IMG/VR virus record: IMGVR_UViG_3300035190_000483
Coordinates: 1-30,671 of that record
Reading direction: 5' to 3' (one strand)
Source: a virus
Length of the DNA: 30,671 bases
Every line of letters begins with the position of its first letter. Position 1 is the stretch's first letter. Both the position numbers and the translations under genes were made by a program. The notes under the pieces were generated by a model that ran no database searches, had not been told where the DNA came from, and saw only the letters and a list, made by a program, of their open reading frames with translations. Positions 22,892 through 30,671 of the stretch are shown here, piece by piece.

Positions 22892-24133
22892 ATGGCGAGT
22901 AACAATCTGCTGACTATCAGCATGATTACTAATGAGGCCCTGCGGGTTCTCACCAACCAGTTAGTCTTCACCAAAGCCGTAAACCGTCAATACGATTCGA
23001 AGTTTTCCATCGAGGGGGCCAAGATAGGCACCACGATCAACCTTCGCAAACCGCCGCGTTATGTCGGTCGTACCGGCCCCGCGCTTCAGATTGAATCCGC
23101 AGTTGAGACCTACGTCCCCCTGACGCTGGATACCCAGTTCGGTGTGGATATGGCGTTTACCACTCAGGATTTGAGCCTCAATATCTCAGACTTTTCTGAC
23201 CGGTTCATCAAGCCCGCTGTTGCCGCTATTGCAAACAAAATCGACTACGATGGTTTGCAGCAGTTCAAGAACGTTTACAACCTGACCGGCACCGTTGGGC
23301 AGCTTACCGGCACCCCGACTCTGGCGCAGGCTACCAAAGCCATTCTTGACGCACGCGCTAGACTGAATCAGGAAGCCGCTCCGGTTGATGAGGATCGTAG
23401 CTTTATCGTTGACCCGACTATCGAAGTTGGTATCGTCAGCGGCCTGACCAACCTGTTTAATCCGGCTGGCACCATTTCGCGCATCTTCAACAAGGGCGCG
23501 TTGGGTGATTCTACGTTAGGTTTCAACTTCGCAATGGATCAAAACGTAGGTAACTTTACCTCCGGTACTGCCACCGCGTTCACCGTATCCGCGCAGTCTG
23601 GCGGAAGCGTACAGAACAACGCGCAGTCAACTTTTAGCTTGGCTGTATCGTCTACGTCCGGCACGCTGACCAAAGGAACCGTATTCACGATTCCTGGCGT
23701 TTATGCTGTCAACCCGCAGAATCGTCAGTCTACCGGCGCACTGCGTAACTTTGTTGTTACTTCCGACGCACCTGGTTCTAGCACTTCACTGAGCGTTTTC
23801 CCCGTTCCGGTTTTCAGTGGACAGTTCCAGAACGTGACTTCCAGCACCGGCACCATTGGATCCGGCACCGCAACTATCTTGTCCGGTTCTACCGGCGCGG
23901 CTGTATCAGTTCCTAACGCACTGGCGTTCCACAAGGACGCATTTGCACTTGGCACCGCTGACCTTCTGCTTCCGCAGGGCGTTGACATGGCTGGACGTGC
24001 TTCTGCTGATGGCCTTTCAATTCGTCTGGTTCGTCAGTACGACATCAACAGCGATCAGCTACCCACAAGGCTTGACGTGCTTTACGGCTGGTCAACGATC
24101 TATCCTGAACTTGCTACCCGCGTCACTGGTTAA
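22892..24133 (+). CDS. Major capsid protein, P22 gp5-type
   Basis: A 413-residue coat protein of the P22 family (P22 gp5 is 430). The N-terminus (NNLLTISMITNEALRVL) and the following RQYDSKFS, KIGTTINLRKP and RDLSLNI-like segments are typical. The centre, about 235-345, is rich in Ser/Thr/Gly strands, fitting the inserted Ig-like domain, and the end resumes the HK97 fold (SIRLVRQYDINSDQLPTRLD). A strong GGAG site lies about eight bases upstream. It forms the icosahedral shell with the scaffold. Confidence 0.95.
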   Translation: MASNNLLTISMITNEALRVLTNQLVFTKAVNRQYDSKFSIEGAKIGTTINLRKPPRYVGRTGPALQIESAVETYVPLTLDTQFGVDMAFTTQDLSLNISDFSDRFIKPAVAAIANKIDYDGLQQFKNVYNLTGTVGQLTGTPTLAQATKAILDARARLNQEAAPVDEDRSFIVDPTIEVGIVSGLTNLFNPAGTISRIFNKGALGDSTLGFNFAMDQNVGNFTSGTATAFTVSAQSGGSVQNNAQSTFSLAVSSTSGTLTKGTVFTIPGVYAVNPQNRQSTGALRNFVVTSDAPGSSTSLSVFPVPVFSGQFQNVTSSTGTIGSGTATILSGSTGAAVSVPNALAFHKDAFALGTADLLLPQGVDMAGRASADGLSIRLVRQYDINSDQLPTRLDVLYGWSTIYPELATRVTG

Positions 24134-24148
24134 TAGGAGTATCTCAAA

Positions 24149-24523
24149 ATGGCAAATCCAGGCCCAAATATCGTAGCCGAGTCCGGCATACGCGCTCAGT
24201 CAGTTATCGGTTTTAGTATTACCGGTACTAGCATTAGCTCTAACCTTTCAGCCGAGTATACTGTCACCGTTAACGGCCTGGCCGTTGGCGATGTTGTATA
24301 CGCAAGCGGCTCTACCGGCAACGCAACCATCATGCTTGGCGCTTATGTTTCAGCGGCTAACACGCTGAAAGTGCGAGTGCTGAATCCCACCGCTGGCGCA
24401 CTTACTCCAGGCAATACGGGTTACTCCGTACTGGTTGTTCGTCCGTATCCGGCAGCGTCTAGCACCAGTGATTTCCTTGTGAACTCACCGGCTAACTCTG
24501 GCGCTATACCCCTGAGCGCATAA
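24149..24523 (+). CDS. Putative capsid decoration protein
   Basis: A 124-residue Ser/Thr/Ala/Gly-rich beta protein that follows the coat gene by 15 bases with a TAGGAGT site. It has no catalytic motif and no transmembrane span. Strand-like segments include IGFSITGTSISS, YTVTVNGLAVGDVV, and TLKVRVLNPTAGAL. Position directly after the coat and size match head decoration (cement) proteins, though a fibre-base or minor head role is possible. A strong terminator follows the stop. Confidence 0.65.
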   Translation: MANPGPNIVAESGIRAQSVIGFSITGTSISSNLSAEYTVTVNGLAVGDVVYASGSTGNATIMLGAYVSAANTLKVRVLNPTAGALTPGNTGYSVLVVRPYPAASSTSDFLVNSPANSGAIPLSA

Positions 24524-24537
24524 CCAGGGATTGAACG

Positions 24538-24559
24538 GGGGGAGTTCGCTCCCCCTTTT
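24538..24559 (+). terminator. Rho-independent terminator with UUCG tetraloop
   Basis: Stem GGGGGAG (24538-24544) and CTCCCCC (24549-24555) closes a TTCG loop and is followed by TTTTC. A G-T pair may extend it by one. It would terminate or attenuate the coat-decoration transcript, so that the abundant coat mRNA is separated from the following genes. Confidence 0.93.
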
Positions 24560-24579
24560 CTTTAATTACTGAGGTATTT

Positions 24580-24789
24580 ATGGATTTTCCGACAGTAATG
24601 CACCATCCACACCGTTATGACTGGTCAGTTGTAATTGAAGATATTGCAGAGTACTCACGACTAGCTGCAATCGGATGGATTTCTAACACTGATTGGCACT
24701 CTGGATCTAAAGAGTCAGCCGACATTGTTGAAGAAGTTAAAGAGGAAGTAAAAAAGCGTGGCAGACCGCGCAAAACGGATGACGAATGA
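24580..24789 (+). CDS. Hypothetical acidic-basic small protein
   Basis: A 69-residue protein. It opens FPTVMHHPHRYDW, and its C-terminus has an acidic helix (VEEVKEEVKK) and the AT-hook-like RGRPRK. Function is unknown; proteins with the KRGRPRK end are frequent beside phage head genes. An AGG site is present upstream. Its stop overlaps the start of the next gene by four bases. Confidence 0.65.
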   Translation: MDFPTVMHHPHRYDWSVVIEDIAEYSRLAAIGWISNTDWHSGSKESADIVEEVKEEVKKRGRPRKTDDE

Positions 24790-25142
24790 AGGAGTTAATC
24801 GCTCTACTATTTCTAGCGCGTGAAATTGCTCACAGAGAGCATCTTAAAACGCGATCATTTGCCGCGCACATGGCGTTAAATGAGTTTTATACCGGCATTA
24901 TTGAAAATGCCGATGCGATTGCAGAAGCGTATCAGGGTCAATACGGGAAATTGCTGTCAATTCCGTACATGAAAAACCCTAACAAAGCCTCGATTGAGTC
25001 TATTTTTCGCAATCACTTAGACTGGATTGAGAAAAACAGATACAACGATGTACCTGTAACGCAAACCGCTATACAAAATCTGATTGATGAGGCCGTTTCG
25101 ACGTATCAAACGGCGCTGTACAAACTGAAATTCCTATCTTGA
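24786..25142 (+). CDS. DUF5856-like helical protein
   Basis: A 118-residue all-helical protein. The segment FLAREIAHREHLKTRSFA (about 9-26) followed by HMALNEFYTGIIENADAIAE and YQGQYG matches a phage-encoded family sometimes described as Dps- or ferritin-like (DUF5856). Glu/His pairs in helix one and two (E13, H16, E18, E33) could bind a metal, but a full di-iron site is not evident. Its location among virion genes suggests either a minor head component or a moron gene. Confidence 0.65.
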   Translation: MKELIALLFLAREIAHREHLKTRSFAAHMALNEFYTGIIENADAIAEAYQGQYGKLLSIPYMKNPNKASIESIFRNHLDWIEKNRYNDVPVTQTAIQNLIDEAVSTYQTALYKLKFLS

Positions 25143-25150
25143 GATAAACC

Positions 25151-25504
25151 ATGCCAGAGCAATATACTGTACCCGTTCAAATTCCAGCGATTGATTCTAA
25201 CAACGTCGCTGCATCGCTGTCCGGCACCGTTACTAGTGCAACGGCGGTGGTTTTAGACACTTCCGACATGGCTTACCCCTTGACCGTTACGATTAAGTGT
25301 CCGTCCGCTACTACCGGAACGTTGGAATTCTCCACGACTCCGCAAGCATACGCGAACGCAGGAACCGCAAACTGGCAGTTCTGGCCCAGCGGTACAGTAG
25401 CAGCATCAACGGCGGTTACAGACGTTTTTAATGGCCGTCTGATGGCATTGCGTATTAGTCGGGCTTCCGGTTCCGGCGCTGTAATTTACGAGGTAACAGC
25501 ATGA
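25151..25504 (+). CDS. Putative virion beta-structured protein
   Basis: A 117-residue Ala/Ser/Thr-rich beta protein (SGTVTSATAVVLDTSDMAYP, TVTIKCPSATTGTLEFS) with a final GSGAVIYEVTA. No family name is recognised. It is coupled to the following fibre gene by a four-base ATGA overlap. A head-tail or fibre-attachment role is likely from context only. Confidence 0.6.
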   Translation: MPEQYTVPVQIPAIDSNNVAASLSGTVTSATAVVLDTSDMAYPLTVTIKCPSATTGTLEFSTTPQAYANAGTANWQFWPSGTVAASTAVTDVFNGRLMALRISRASGSGAVIYEVTA

Positions 25505-26136
25505 GTGGTTGGATTGGCGCGTGGGGAGTTTCCGCAACGGTTGCTGATTTAACTGTTACTAACAGTCAAGTTATAGCAGTTAACACGTCAACCAACGCAT
25601 TAAGAATTACGCAAACCGGCTCAGGTAATGCGCTGGTGGTTGAGGATAGTGCAAATCCTGATTCAAGTCCATTTATTATTGATAATGCGGGCAATGTGGG
25701 TATTGGGCAAACCTCGCCCGCGTCAAGACTGCATGTTCGACAGGATCAAGACGGCACCACTAGAACCATTATTCAAAATAGGAATAGTTCAGGCACGCCA
25801 TTGTCAGAACTAACCTTTATAACTGGCGCTTTTGATTTTTCAGATAATAGATACGCTTATATCCAGTCAGGCGGCGGCAGCAGCACATATCTTTCTTTTG
25901 GTACTTCCAATGCAGGTGCGCCCACTGAAAGGATGCGGATTGATAACGTCGGAAATATCTACGGCACGACGGGCACTACAGGTATGACTAATGGGTTCTT
26001 CCATATACCCGCCGCTGCTGGCGCTCCATCTGGCGTACCCACCGCCGTAACAGGGCGTGTACCGATGTATTACGACACTACGAACAACAACTTTTACATC
26101 TACAACGGCGCTTGGAAAAAAATACTGCTCGCTTAA
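25501..26136 (+). CDS. Fibre-like protein
   Basis: A 211-residue protein with fibre features. It has a repeat rich beginning (SATVADLTVTNSQVIAVNTS), the GNVGIGQTSPASRLHV segment common in fibre and tailspike shafts (about 72-87), and a C-terminal strand pair MYYDTTNNNFYIYNGAWKK typical of carbohydrate-binding or trimer tips. No S74 chaperone or lyase motif is present. It lies just before the tailspike and could be its partner or an adaptor. Confidence 0.7.
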   Translation: MSGWIGAWGVSATVADLTVTNSQVIAVNTSTNALRITQTGSGNALVVEDSANPDSSPFIIDNAGNVGIGQTSPASRLHVRQDQDGTTRTIIQNRNSSGTPLSELTFITGAFDFSDNRYAYIQSGGGSSTYLSFGTSNAGAPTERMRIDNVGNIYGTTGTTGMTNGFFHIPAAAGAPSGVPTAVTGRVPMYYDTTNNNFYIYNGAWKKILLA

Positions 26137-26163
26137 TTTGTAAAAGCACCATCGGATTAAAGC

Positions 26164-28239
26164 ATGTCCAATCTATCTAATCAGCAGATAAATCAAACCT
26201 TTGACGGCTTGTTGCGAGTACCTGGCGGAATTACGTCTAACTTGCAAACCGTTCAAGATGGAAACGGCAACCCTACCGGCTTGCAACTGAGCAGCAGCGG
26301 TGCAAGTGTAACGACTTCTAGCACTTTTGTACCATCGGTAGGCGGAACGCAAATCACGGGCGCGATTCCTCGATTGATTTCCGATGGCTTTGGCGACTAT
26401 GTTTCTGTTAAAGATTTTGGCGCGGTTGGCGATGGAGTTACAGATGACACTGCCGCATTAAATCTTGCTATTGCAGCAATCAATCTTGGTACTGTTCGTG
26501 ATTTATACATTCCAGCCGGAACATATATCATCACAAGCAACCCGACAACAATTACTAAGCCCTGTCGTATTGTTGGTAGCGGGCGCAGGACGTGCCACAT
26601 GCGTTTTAACGCATGTAACGGCTTCAATTTTGACCTTAGCGCAACGACTGGGACCGGCAGTCGCTATATCAATAGCAGCATTTCAGAGATTACTTTCCTC
26701 ACAAACAGTACGGGGAAAACTGGCTTATATTACAAAGGCGTTCAGTCGTTTGCGCCGCATGATCCTGCAATCGCTCTAGTTGGCGTGTCTTTTGACACTC
26801 AATTTGTATATGATTCAAGCCTTAGCAGTTCTACCCAATGGGAGATTGGGTTTTATATTGATAACACTGACGAGGTATTGTTAGACGATTGTTATTTTAA
26901 CGGCTCCAGTCTTAACGGTGCTTATGCTACATTAACAACATCAATTGCAATCAAAGTTGACACCTGCACGGGTTTGCGTTGCGTAAACACTCAAATCTAT
27001 CAATTTGGCACTGGGATTGATGTAATTGGACAATCGGAAGGATTGATTGCTCAAGGCATTACAATCGTTGCTGTAGGTAAAGGACTTTATTTTCATAGTT
27101 TAGTCAATCCAGCAAACAATCACGTTTTAGCAAATAGCCATATTTCATCAGTCATCTCTGCAATAAAAATCGACAATTCATCTGGTTATTGGCCTCAATC
27201 AAATTATATAAATAATTGTTTTTTTACAGAAACAGGCGCAGCTGCTGGAAAACCTGAACACGTTCAGATTGATGCGTATATGCGCGATTCTGTTATAAAT
27301 AATTGTGCGTTGCAATGCAATTCAGGAACAACACCCTCTAGGATTGGCATTAGAATCAATAACAGCTACAACATAATGGATAACATTTATTCATTAAATA
27401 TGTTGAATCTTGTTTATATGATTGATGATGGCTTAACAAAATTTAGTATTCTTTCTAATAGTGTTGCGACTGGCACCATTACCAATGTCACGCAAGGGGC
27501 AACTGACAAACTAAAGCAAATCTTCAATTCAAATTCATCTGAACCGTCTAGCTTAACTTCTAATACTGATTTGTACAGGTTTAGAGATTTAGCTGGCAAG
27601 TCAATGCTTGAACAAAGCAACGAACGCACGTTATTAGGTGGCGATAGGCAAAACTCAAACACGTATATTGATTTTCGTTCTTCTACGAGTGGAACAGCGG
27701 CGTACGATACAAGGCTGTTATCAATAGGTGGCAGTGCTGGATCAACAAGCGGTCAAGCTAGTGTGTATTTGTACGGCGCTACTATAAACTTTAGCGGCGA
27801 TACGCGGCCGACTGCTGATAACACTAAAAATTTAGGCAGTGCATCATTTCGATGGGCAACTGTTTATGCTGGCAATGGCACCATCAACACATCAGATGCT
27901 AACGAAAAACAAGATATTGAGCATTTGAATGATGCTGAAATGCGAGTTGCTAAAGCATTGAAAGGAATAATTAAACGGTTTAGATTTAAAGATGCTGTAG
28001 CGTCAAAAGGAAATCAAGCGCGTATTCATGTTGGCGTTATTGCTCAAGAAGTCAAAAGCGCATTTGAATCTGAAGGTTTAGTGGCTGAAAATTACGGAGT
28101 TTTCTGCCATGACACATGGGATGAGCAATTAGAAGTTTTGGACAAAGACGGCAACATTATTACGCCACACAAGCCCGCAGGGGATCGTTATGGAGTAAGA
28201 TATGATGAACTGTTGGCGTTTATAATAGCGGCGCTGTAA
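26164..28239 (+). CDS. Tailspike with pectate-lyase-like fold and S74 chaperone
   Basis: A 691-residue tailspike. After an N-terminal shaft (about 1-75; GGITSNLQTVQDG), the entry VSVKDFGAVGDGVTDDTAA (80-98) marks a right-handed beta-helix of the pectate_lyase_3 type that likely binds or cleaves host polysaccharide. The C-terminal 115 residues are an intramolecular chaperone (Peptidase_S74): Ser577 in TSDANEKQDI is the expected autocleavage point, and RIHVGVIAQEVK and YGVRYDELLAFIIAAL follow. The chaperone is removed after trimerisation. Unlike P22, it lies between coat and gp4. Confidence 0.88.
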   Translation: MSNLSNQQINQTFDGLLRVPGGITSNLQTVQDGNGNPTGLQLSSSGASVTTSSTFVPSVGGTQITGAIPRLISDGFGDYVSVKDFGAVGDGVTDDTAALNLAIAAINLGTVRDLYIPAGTYIITSNPTTITKPCRIVGSGRRTCHMRFNACNGFNFDLSATTGTGSRYINSSISEITFLTNSTGKTGLYYKGVQSFAPHDPAIALVGVSFDTQFVYDSSLSSSTQWEIGFYIDNTDEVLLDDCYFNGSSLNGAYATLTTSIAIKVDTCTGLRCVNTQIYQFGTGIDVIGQSEGLIAQGITIVAVGKGLYFHSLVNPANNHVLANSHISSVISAIKIDNSSGYWPQSNYINNCFFTETGAAAGKPEHVQIDAYMRDSVINNCALQCNSGTTPSRIGIRINNSYNIMDNIYSLNMLNLVYMIDDGLTKFSILSNSVATGTITNVTQGATDKLKQIFNSNSSEPSSLTSNTDLYRFRDLAGKSMLEQSNERTLLGGDRQNSNTYIDFRSSTSGTAAYDTRLLSIGGSAGSTSGQASVYLYGATINFSGDTRPTADNTKNLGSASFRWATVYAGNGTINTSDANEKQDIEHLNDAEMRVAKALKGIIKRFRFKDAVASKGNQARIHVGVIAQEVKSAFESEGLVAENYGVFCHDTWDEQLEVLDKDGNIITPHKPAGDRYGVRYDELLAFIIAAL

Positions 28240-28241
28240 AC

Positions 28242-29345
28242 ATGGCTAAATACTTCACCCTTGATCTGGTTCCACAATCTGGCGGCCAATTAGGTGCGCC
28301 GGTTTATGTTACGGTTTACTATCACGGCACAATAACGCCAGTCACGTTATTCTCTGACTTAGCGTGTACCACACAGATTAACAATCCTGTTACCGTAGAC
28401 GGCTATAACATATCGTTTTACGTTGCAGACGGCACGATTGAGTATGATTTGTTGGTTTATGGCGGTAATGTTGCGCGTCCGGTAACGATTCCAAATATCT
28501 GGTCATTGCCTGGCCCAGTGTGGGTTGAACTGTCAACGCTGTGGGCATCCGAACCGCACGTTTGGGCATGGGTGAGTCCGTATACAATCGCCGTTAAGAC
28601 AGTTCAAAACGTCGGTCAAATGTATACCGGCAATGACTTGATTCGAGCCGCTATGAGGCTTATACAGGTATCAGCGGTTGATACGGATCTAACCGCGTCA
28701 GAATTGCGCGATGGTTTGGAATCACTGAACCGGATGATTGACGCATGGGCGCTTGAGGAACTCATGCTGTATCAAGTTACGCGTGAGACCTTCCCACTCG
28801 CGGCTAGTCAACTTTCATACAGTGTAGGAATAGGCGGCGATTTTGATACAGTGCGGCCTACTAAAATAGTCGGCGCTTATCTGACAATTAGCACGGGTGC
28901 AATTCCTGTTGATTACCCAATGCAGGTTATTGGTTATGATGATTACAATGACATTCGTCTGAAAACGCTGCAAACCAACTTCCCCAGTTATTGTTATTAT
29001 GAACCGGCGTTTCCTTTAGGAAATTTGTACGTTTATCCGGTTTGCGCGGTTAACAATGAAAGCATAACATTGACCAGTTGGAAGCCGCTTGCAATGATTG
29101 CTGATCCCACCGCAACCGTTAGCCTACCGCCTGGTTACTGGGAAGCTTTGGTATTCAATTTAGCTATTCGTATTGCTGAAGAATACCAGTTTAATATACG
29201 GCCAACGACTGTTGCATTAGCTGAATCAGCGTTGAAAAAGATTAAACGATTAAATCAGCGCACTCTGACTCTGCAAACTGACGTTGCGCTGATGAATACT
29301 AGCCAGTTGCGTTACAACATCTACGCAGACGGGTACGGGCGCTAA
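28242..29345 (+). CDS. P22 gp4-like tail adaptor with N-terminal fibre-type domain
   Basis: A 367-residue protein. From about residue 127 (MYTGNDLIRAAMRLIQVSAV) it has the layout of the P22 gp4 head-to-tail adaptor: a paired helix (SELRDGLESLNRMIDAWALE), a DFDTVRPTKIVGAYL strand set, and a helical end (PPGYWEALVFNLAIRIAEEY). P22 gp4 is 166 residues. The first 126 are a separate beta domain (YVTVYYHGTITPVTLFSDLA, NISFYVADGTIEYDLLVY), of the virion-binding kind found on fibres. An internal ATG at 28620 could give a shorter product but lacks a clear ribosome site. Confidence 0.85.
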   Translation: MAKYFTLDLVPQSGGQLGAPVYVTVYYHGTITPVTLFSDLACTTQINNPVTVDGYNISFYVADGTIEYDLLVYGGNVARPVTIPNIWSLPGPVWVELSTLWASEPHVWAWVSPYTIAVKTVQNVGQMYTGNDLIRAAMRLIQVSAVDTDLTASELRDGLESLNRMIDAWALEELMLYQVTRETFPLAASQLSYSVGIGGDFDTVRPTKIVGAYLTISTGAIPVDYPMQVIGYDDYNDIRLKTLQTNFPSYCYYEPAFPLGNLYVYPVCAVNNESITLTSWKPLAMIADPTATVSLPPGYWEALVFNLAIRIAEEYQFNIRPTTVALAESALKKIKRLNQRTLTLQTDVALMNTSQLRYNIYADGYGR

Positions 29346-30671
29346 TGCCTAGCACAATCAAACTGCCAATACTCGGCCCTGGCGTTGATGGACGATCTCG
29401 CGCTATCACTGCTCAAGTTCGCCAGAACATATTCCTAGAAGTCAAAAAGGAACAGGACAAAAGCGCGTTAGTGGCGTACGGAACGCCAGGCTTAAGGCTA
29501 TTTACTGACTTCGGCGGTAATCCAGCACGCGGTATGTGGTGGTTTCAAGCGTTAAACCTGTTATACGTTGTAGTCAATAACGAACTTTTTGAGGTTCGTG
29601 GTGATGGCGTAAGCATAAGGCGCGGTGCGCTGGCTACCGGATCTGGCACCGTGTCCATGTCCGATAATGGTCAACAACTCATCATTGTTGACGGCGAAAA
29701 CGGTTACATATTTCAACCACAAACTGCTTCATTGGCGTACAGTCGCACGCTTACTCTGGTCACGGTTACAGAACCGCTCACAAACCGCGTGACAGGCGAT
29801 GTTGTAACGATTGATGGCGACGCTAACATTCTCGGCGGTGACTACACCATCACGGTCACTGGCGGCAACGAGTGGACGTTTAACACCGTCGCCAGCGGTA
29901 GCGCGTCCGGCACTATTAAGGTTGTCAACAACTTTAGAGAAATAACATCCGCCAGCACTGGCGTTGATTTTCCTGGCGCTAACACGGTCGTTTTTCTTGA
30001 CTCGTATTTCATAATCAACAATCCTGGTACCAAGCAATTCTGGCTGTCAGGGCAGTACGATGGACTCTACTGGGATCCTTTGCAATACGCCAGCAAAGAA
30101 GCGTACACGGATGATCTGCAAGCCGTAACTGTCGATAACGGCAATTTGGTTTTGCTTGGCGCTATATCTCAAGAATACTGGCAAAACGATGGCGGCTTCC
30201 CGTTTCCGCTGTCACGCATTGCCGGCTCACCCACTGACATTGGTATCGCGGCTCGTTGGTCAATGGCTCGATGCGGTGGACAGCTATTCTATCTGGGACG
30301 CACTCGGCGCGGTGGGTTGTCCGTCGTCAAGATTCAAAACTATCAGCCCGTAGTTGTCTCCACAACTGACTTAGATTATCTGTTTAGCCAATACAGCAAC
30401 CCAGGCGATGCTATCGCGTTCAGCTATCGCCAAAACGGGCATGAGTTTTATCAGATTTCATTCCAGCAAGAAGGCGTAACGTGGCTGTATGACGATACAA
30501 CTGAGGTATGGTCGAAACTGCAATCGGGCCATGATACGCGTCACTATGGGAATCGCGGCACTCAGTTTATCAATCAAGCAATAACCGCCGATTATCGCAA
30601 CGGCAAATTGTATTATCTTGACCCTGAGCATTTTACCGACAACGGCGAGGAAATAGCGCGGGAATTGATAA
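29345..30671 (+). CDS. P22 gp10-like packaged-DNA stabilisation protein (partial)
   Basis: A 442-residue open frame cut off by the window end. It begins MPSTIKLPILGPGVDGRSRA and contains QNIFLEVKKEQDKSALVAYG, GTPGLRLFTDFGG, then WWFQALNLLYVVVNN and a beta-propeller-like repeat chain, ending near LDPEHFTDNGEEIARE. P22 gp10 is 472 residues, so at least about 30 more are expected. The start TAATG overlaps the gp4 stop by one base. It seals DNA in the head and supports the tail needle, whose gene should follow outside the window. Confidence 0.9.
   Translation, partial: MPSTIKLPILGPGVDGRSRAITAQVRQNIFLEVKKEQDKSALVAYGTPGLRLFTDFGGNPARGMWWFQALNLLYVVVNNELFEVRGDGVSIRRGALATGSGTVSMSDNGQQLIIVDGENGYIFQPQTASLAYSRTLTLVTVTEPLTNRVTGDVVTIDGDANILGGDYTITVTGGNEWTFNTVASGSASGTIKVVNNFREITSASTGVDFPGANTVVFLDSYFIINNPGTKQFWLSGQYDGLYWDPLQYASKEAYTDDLQAVTVDNGNLVLLGAISQEYWQNDGGFPFPLSRIAGSPTDIGIAARWSMARCGGQLFYLGRTRRGGLSVVKIQNYQPVVVSTTDLDYLFSQYSNPGDAIAFSYRQNGHEFYQISFQQEGVTWLYDDTTEVWSKLQSGHDTRHYGNRGTQFINQAITADYRNGKLYYLDPEHFTDNGEEIARELI

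Overview
The window is part of the genome of a tailed phage with a P22-type (short-tailed, podovirus-like) virion module. The portal, scaffold, coat, gp4-like tail adaptor and gp10-like DNA-stabilisation proteins are all recognisable from sequence and have lengths close to the P22 proteins. The coat and portal types, together with a GH24 lysozyme and a small holin, suggest a Gram-negative, probably proteobacterial host; no host can be named. No integrase, CI/Cro-type repressor or attachment site is visible. With ThyX, MazG and a full replication set this favours a lytic lifestyle, but the window is incomplete.

Layout. (1) 1-2386, rightward: the end of an unidentified gene, a tail fibre, a tail-fibre assembly protein, holin, lysozyme and a small membrane protein. 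(2) 2361-7101, leftward: tightly overlapping small genes, mostly of unknown function, plus flavin-dependent thymidylate synthase (ThyX). Two very small membrane peptides (50 and 28 aa), not obvious from ORF length, sit at 5922-6165. A good sigma70-type promoter at 7153-7181 drives the upstream part. (3) 7193-13986, leftward: a DNA-transaction block: zinc-ribbon/HTH protein, SF2 helicase, Cas4/RecB-like nuclease, SNF2-helicase/DNA-methyltransferase fusion, DUF669-type putative ssDNA-binding protein, an unknown protein, and a Sak4-like ATPase. (4) 13987-14302: a divergent intergenic region full of hairpins. (5) 14303-18064, rightward: primase/helicase, a repeat-rich gap, RusA resolvase, DUF551, a zinc-ribbon protein, MazG, DUF3310 and a small Cys-rich protein. 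(6) 18057-30671, rightward: small and large terminase, portal, scaffold, terminator, coat, putative decoration protein, terminator, small genes, fibre, S74 tailspike, gp4-like adaptor, and gp10 cut by the window end.

The order is that of a circular or circularly permuted phage map: the right end stops in gp10 and the left end begins just before fibre and lysis genes, so the needle and ejection-protein genes probably lie in the missing segment. The left arm would provide nucleotide metabolism and recombination, the central divergent gap is the best candidate for a control region or replication origin, and the right arm replicates, packages and builds the virion.

The most unusual features are: a hairpin shared by two leader regions (4171-4191 and 14043-14063) whose stem changes are compensatory while the loop is conserved; a cluster of GGTACC-type repeats at 16310-16421 that can fold in two exclusive ways; a fibre-like beta domain fused to the gp4 adaptor; a six-gene fibre/spike insertion between coat and gp4; a small protein at 6167-6466 with a possible resemblance to the CRISPR-associated Csx16 family; and a 109-base dual-coding overlap between the SF2 helicase and a zinc-ribbon protein.
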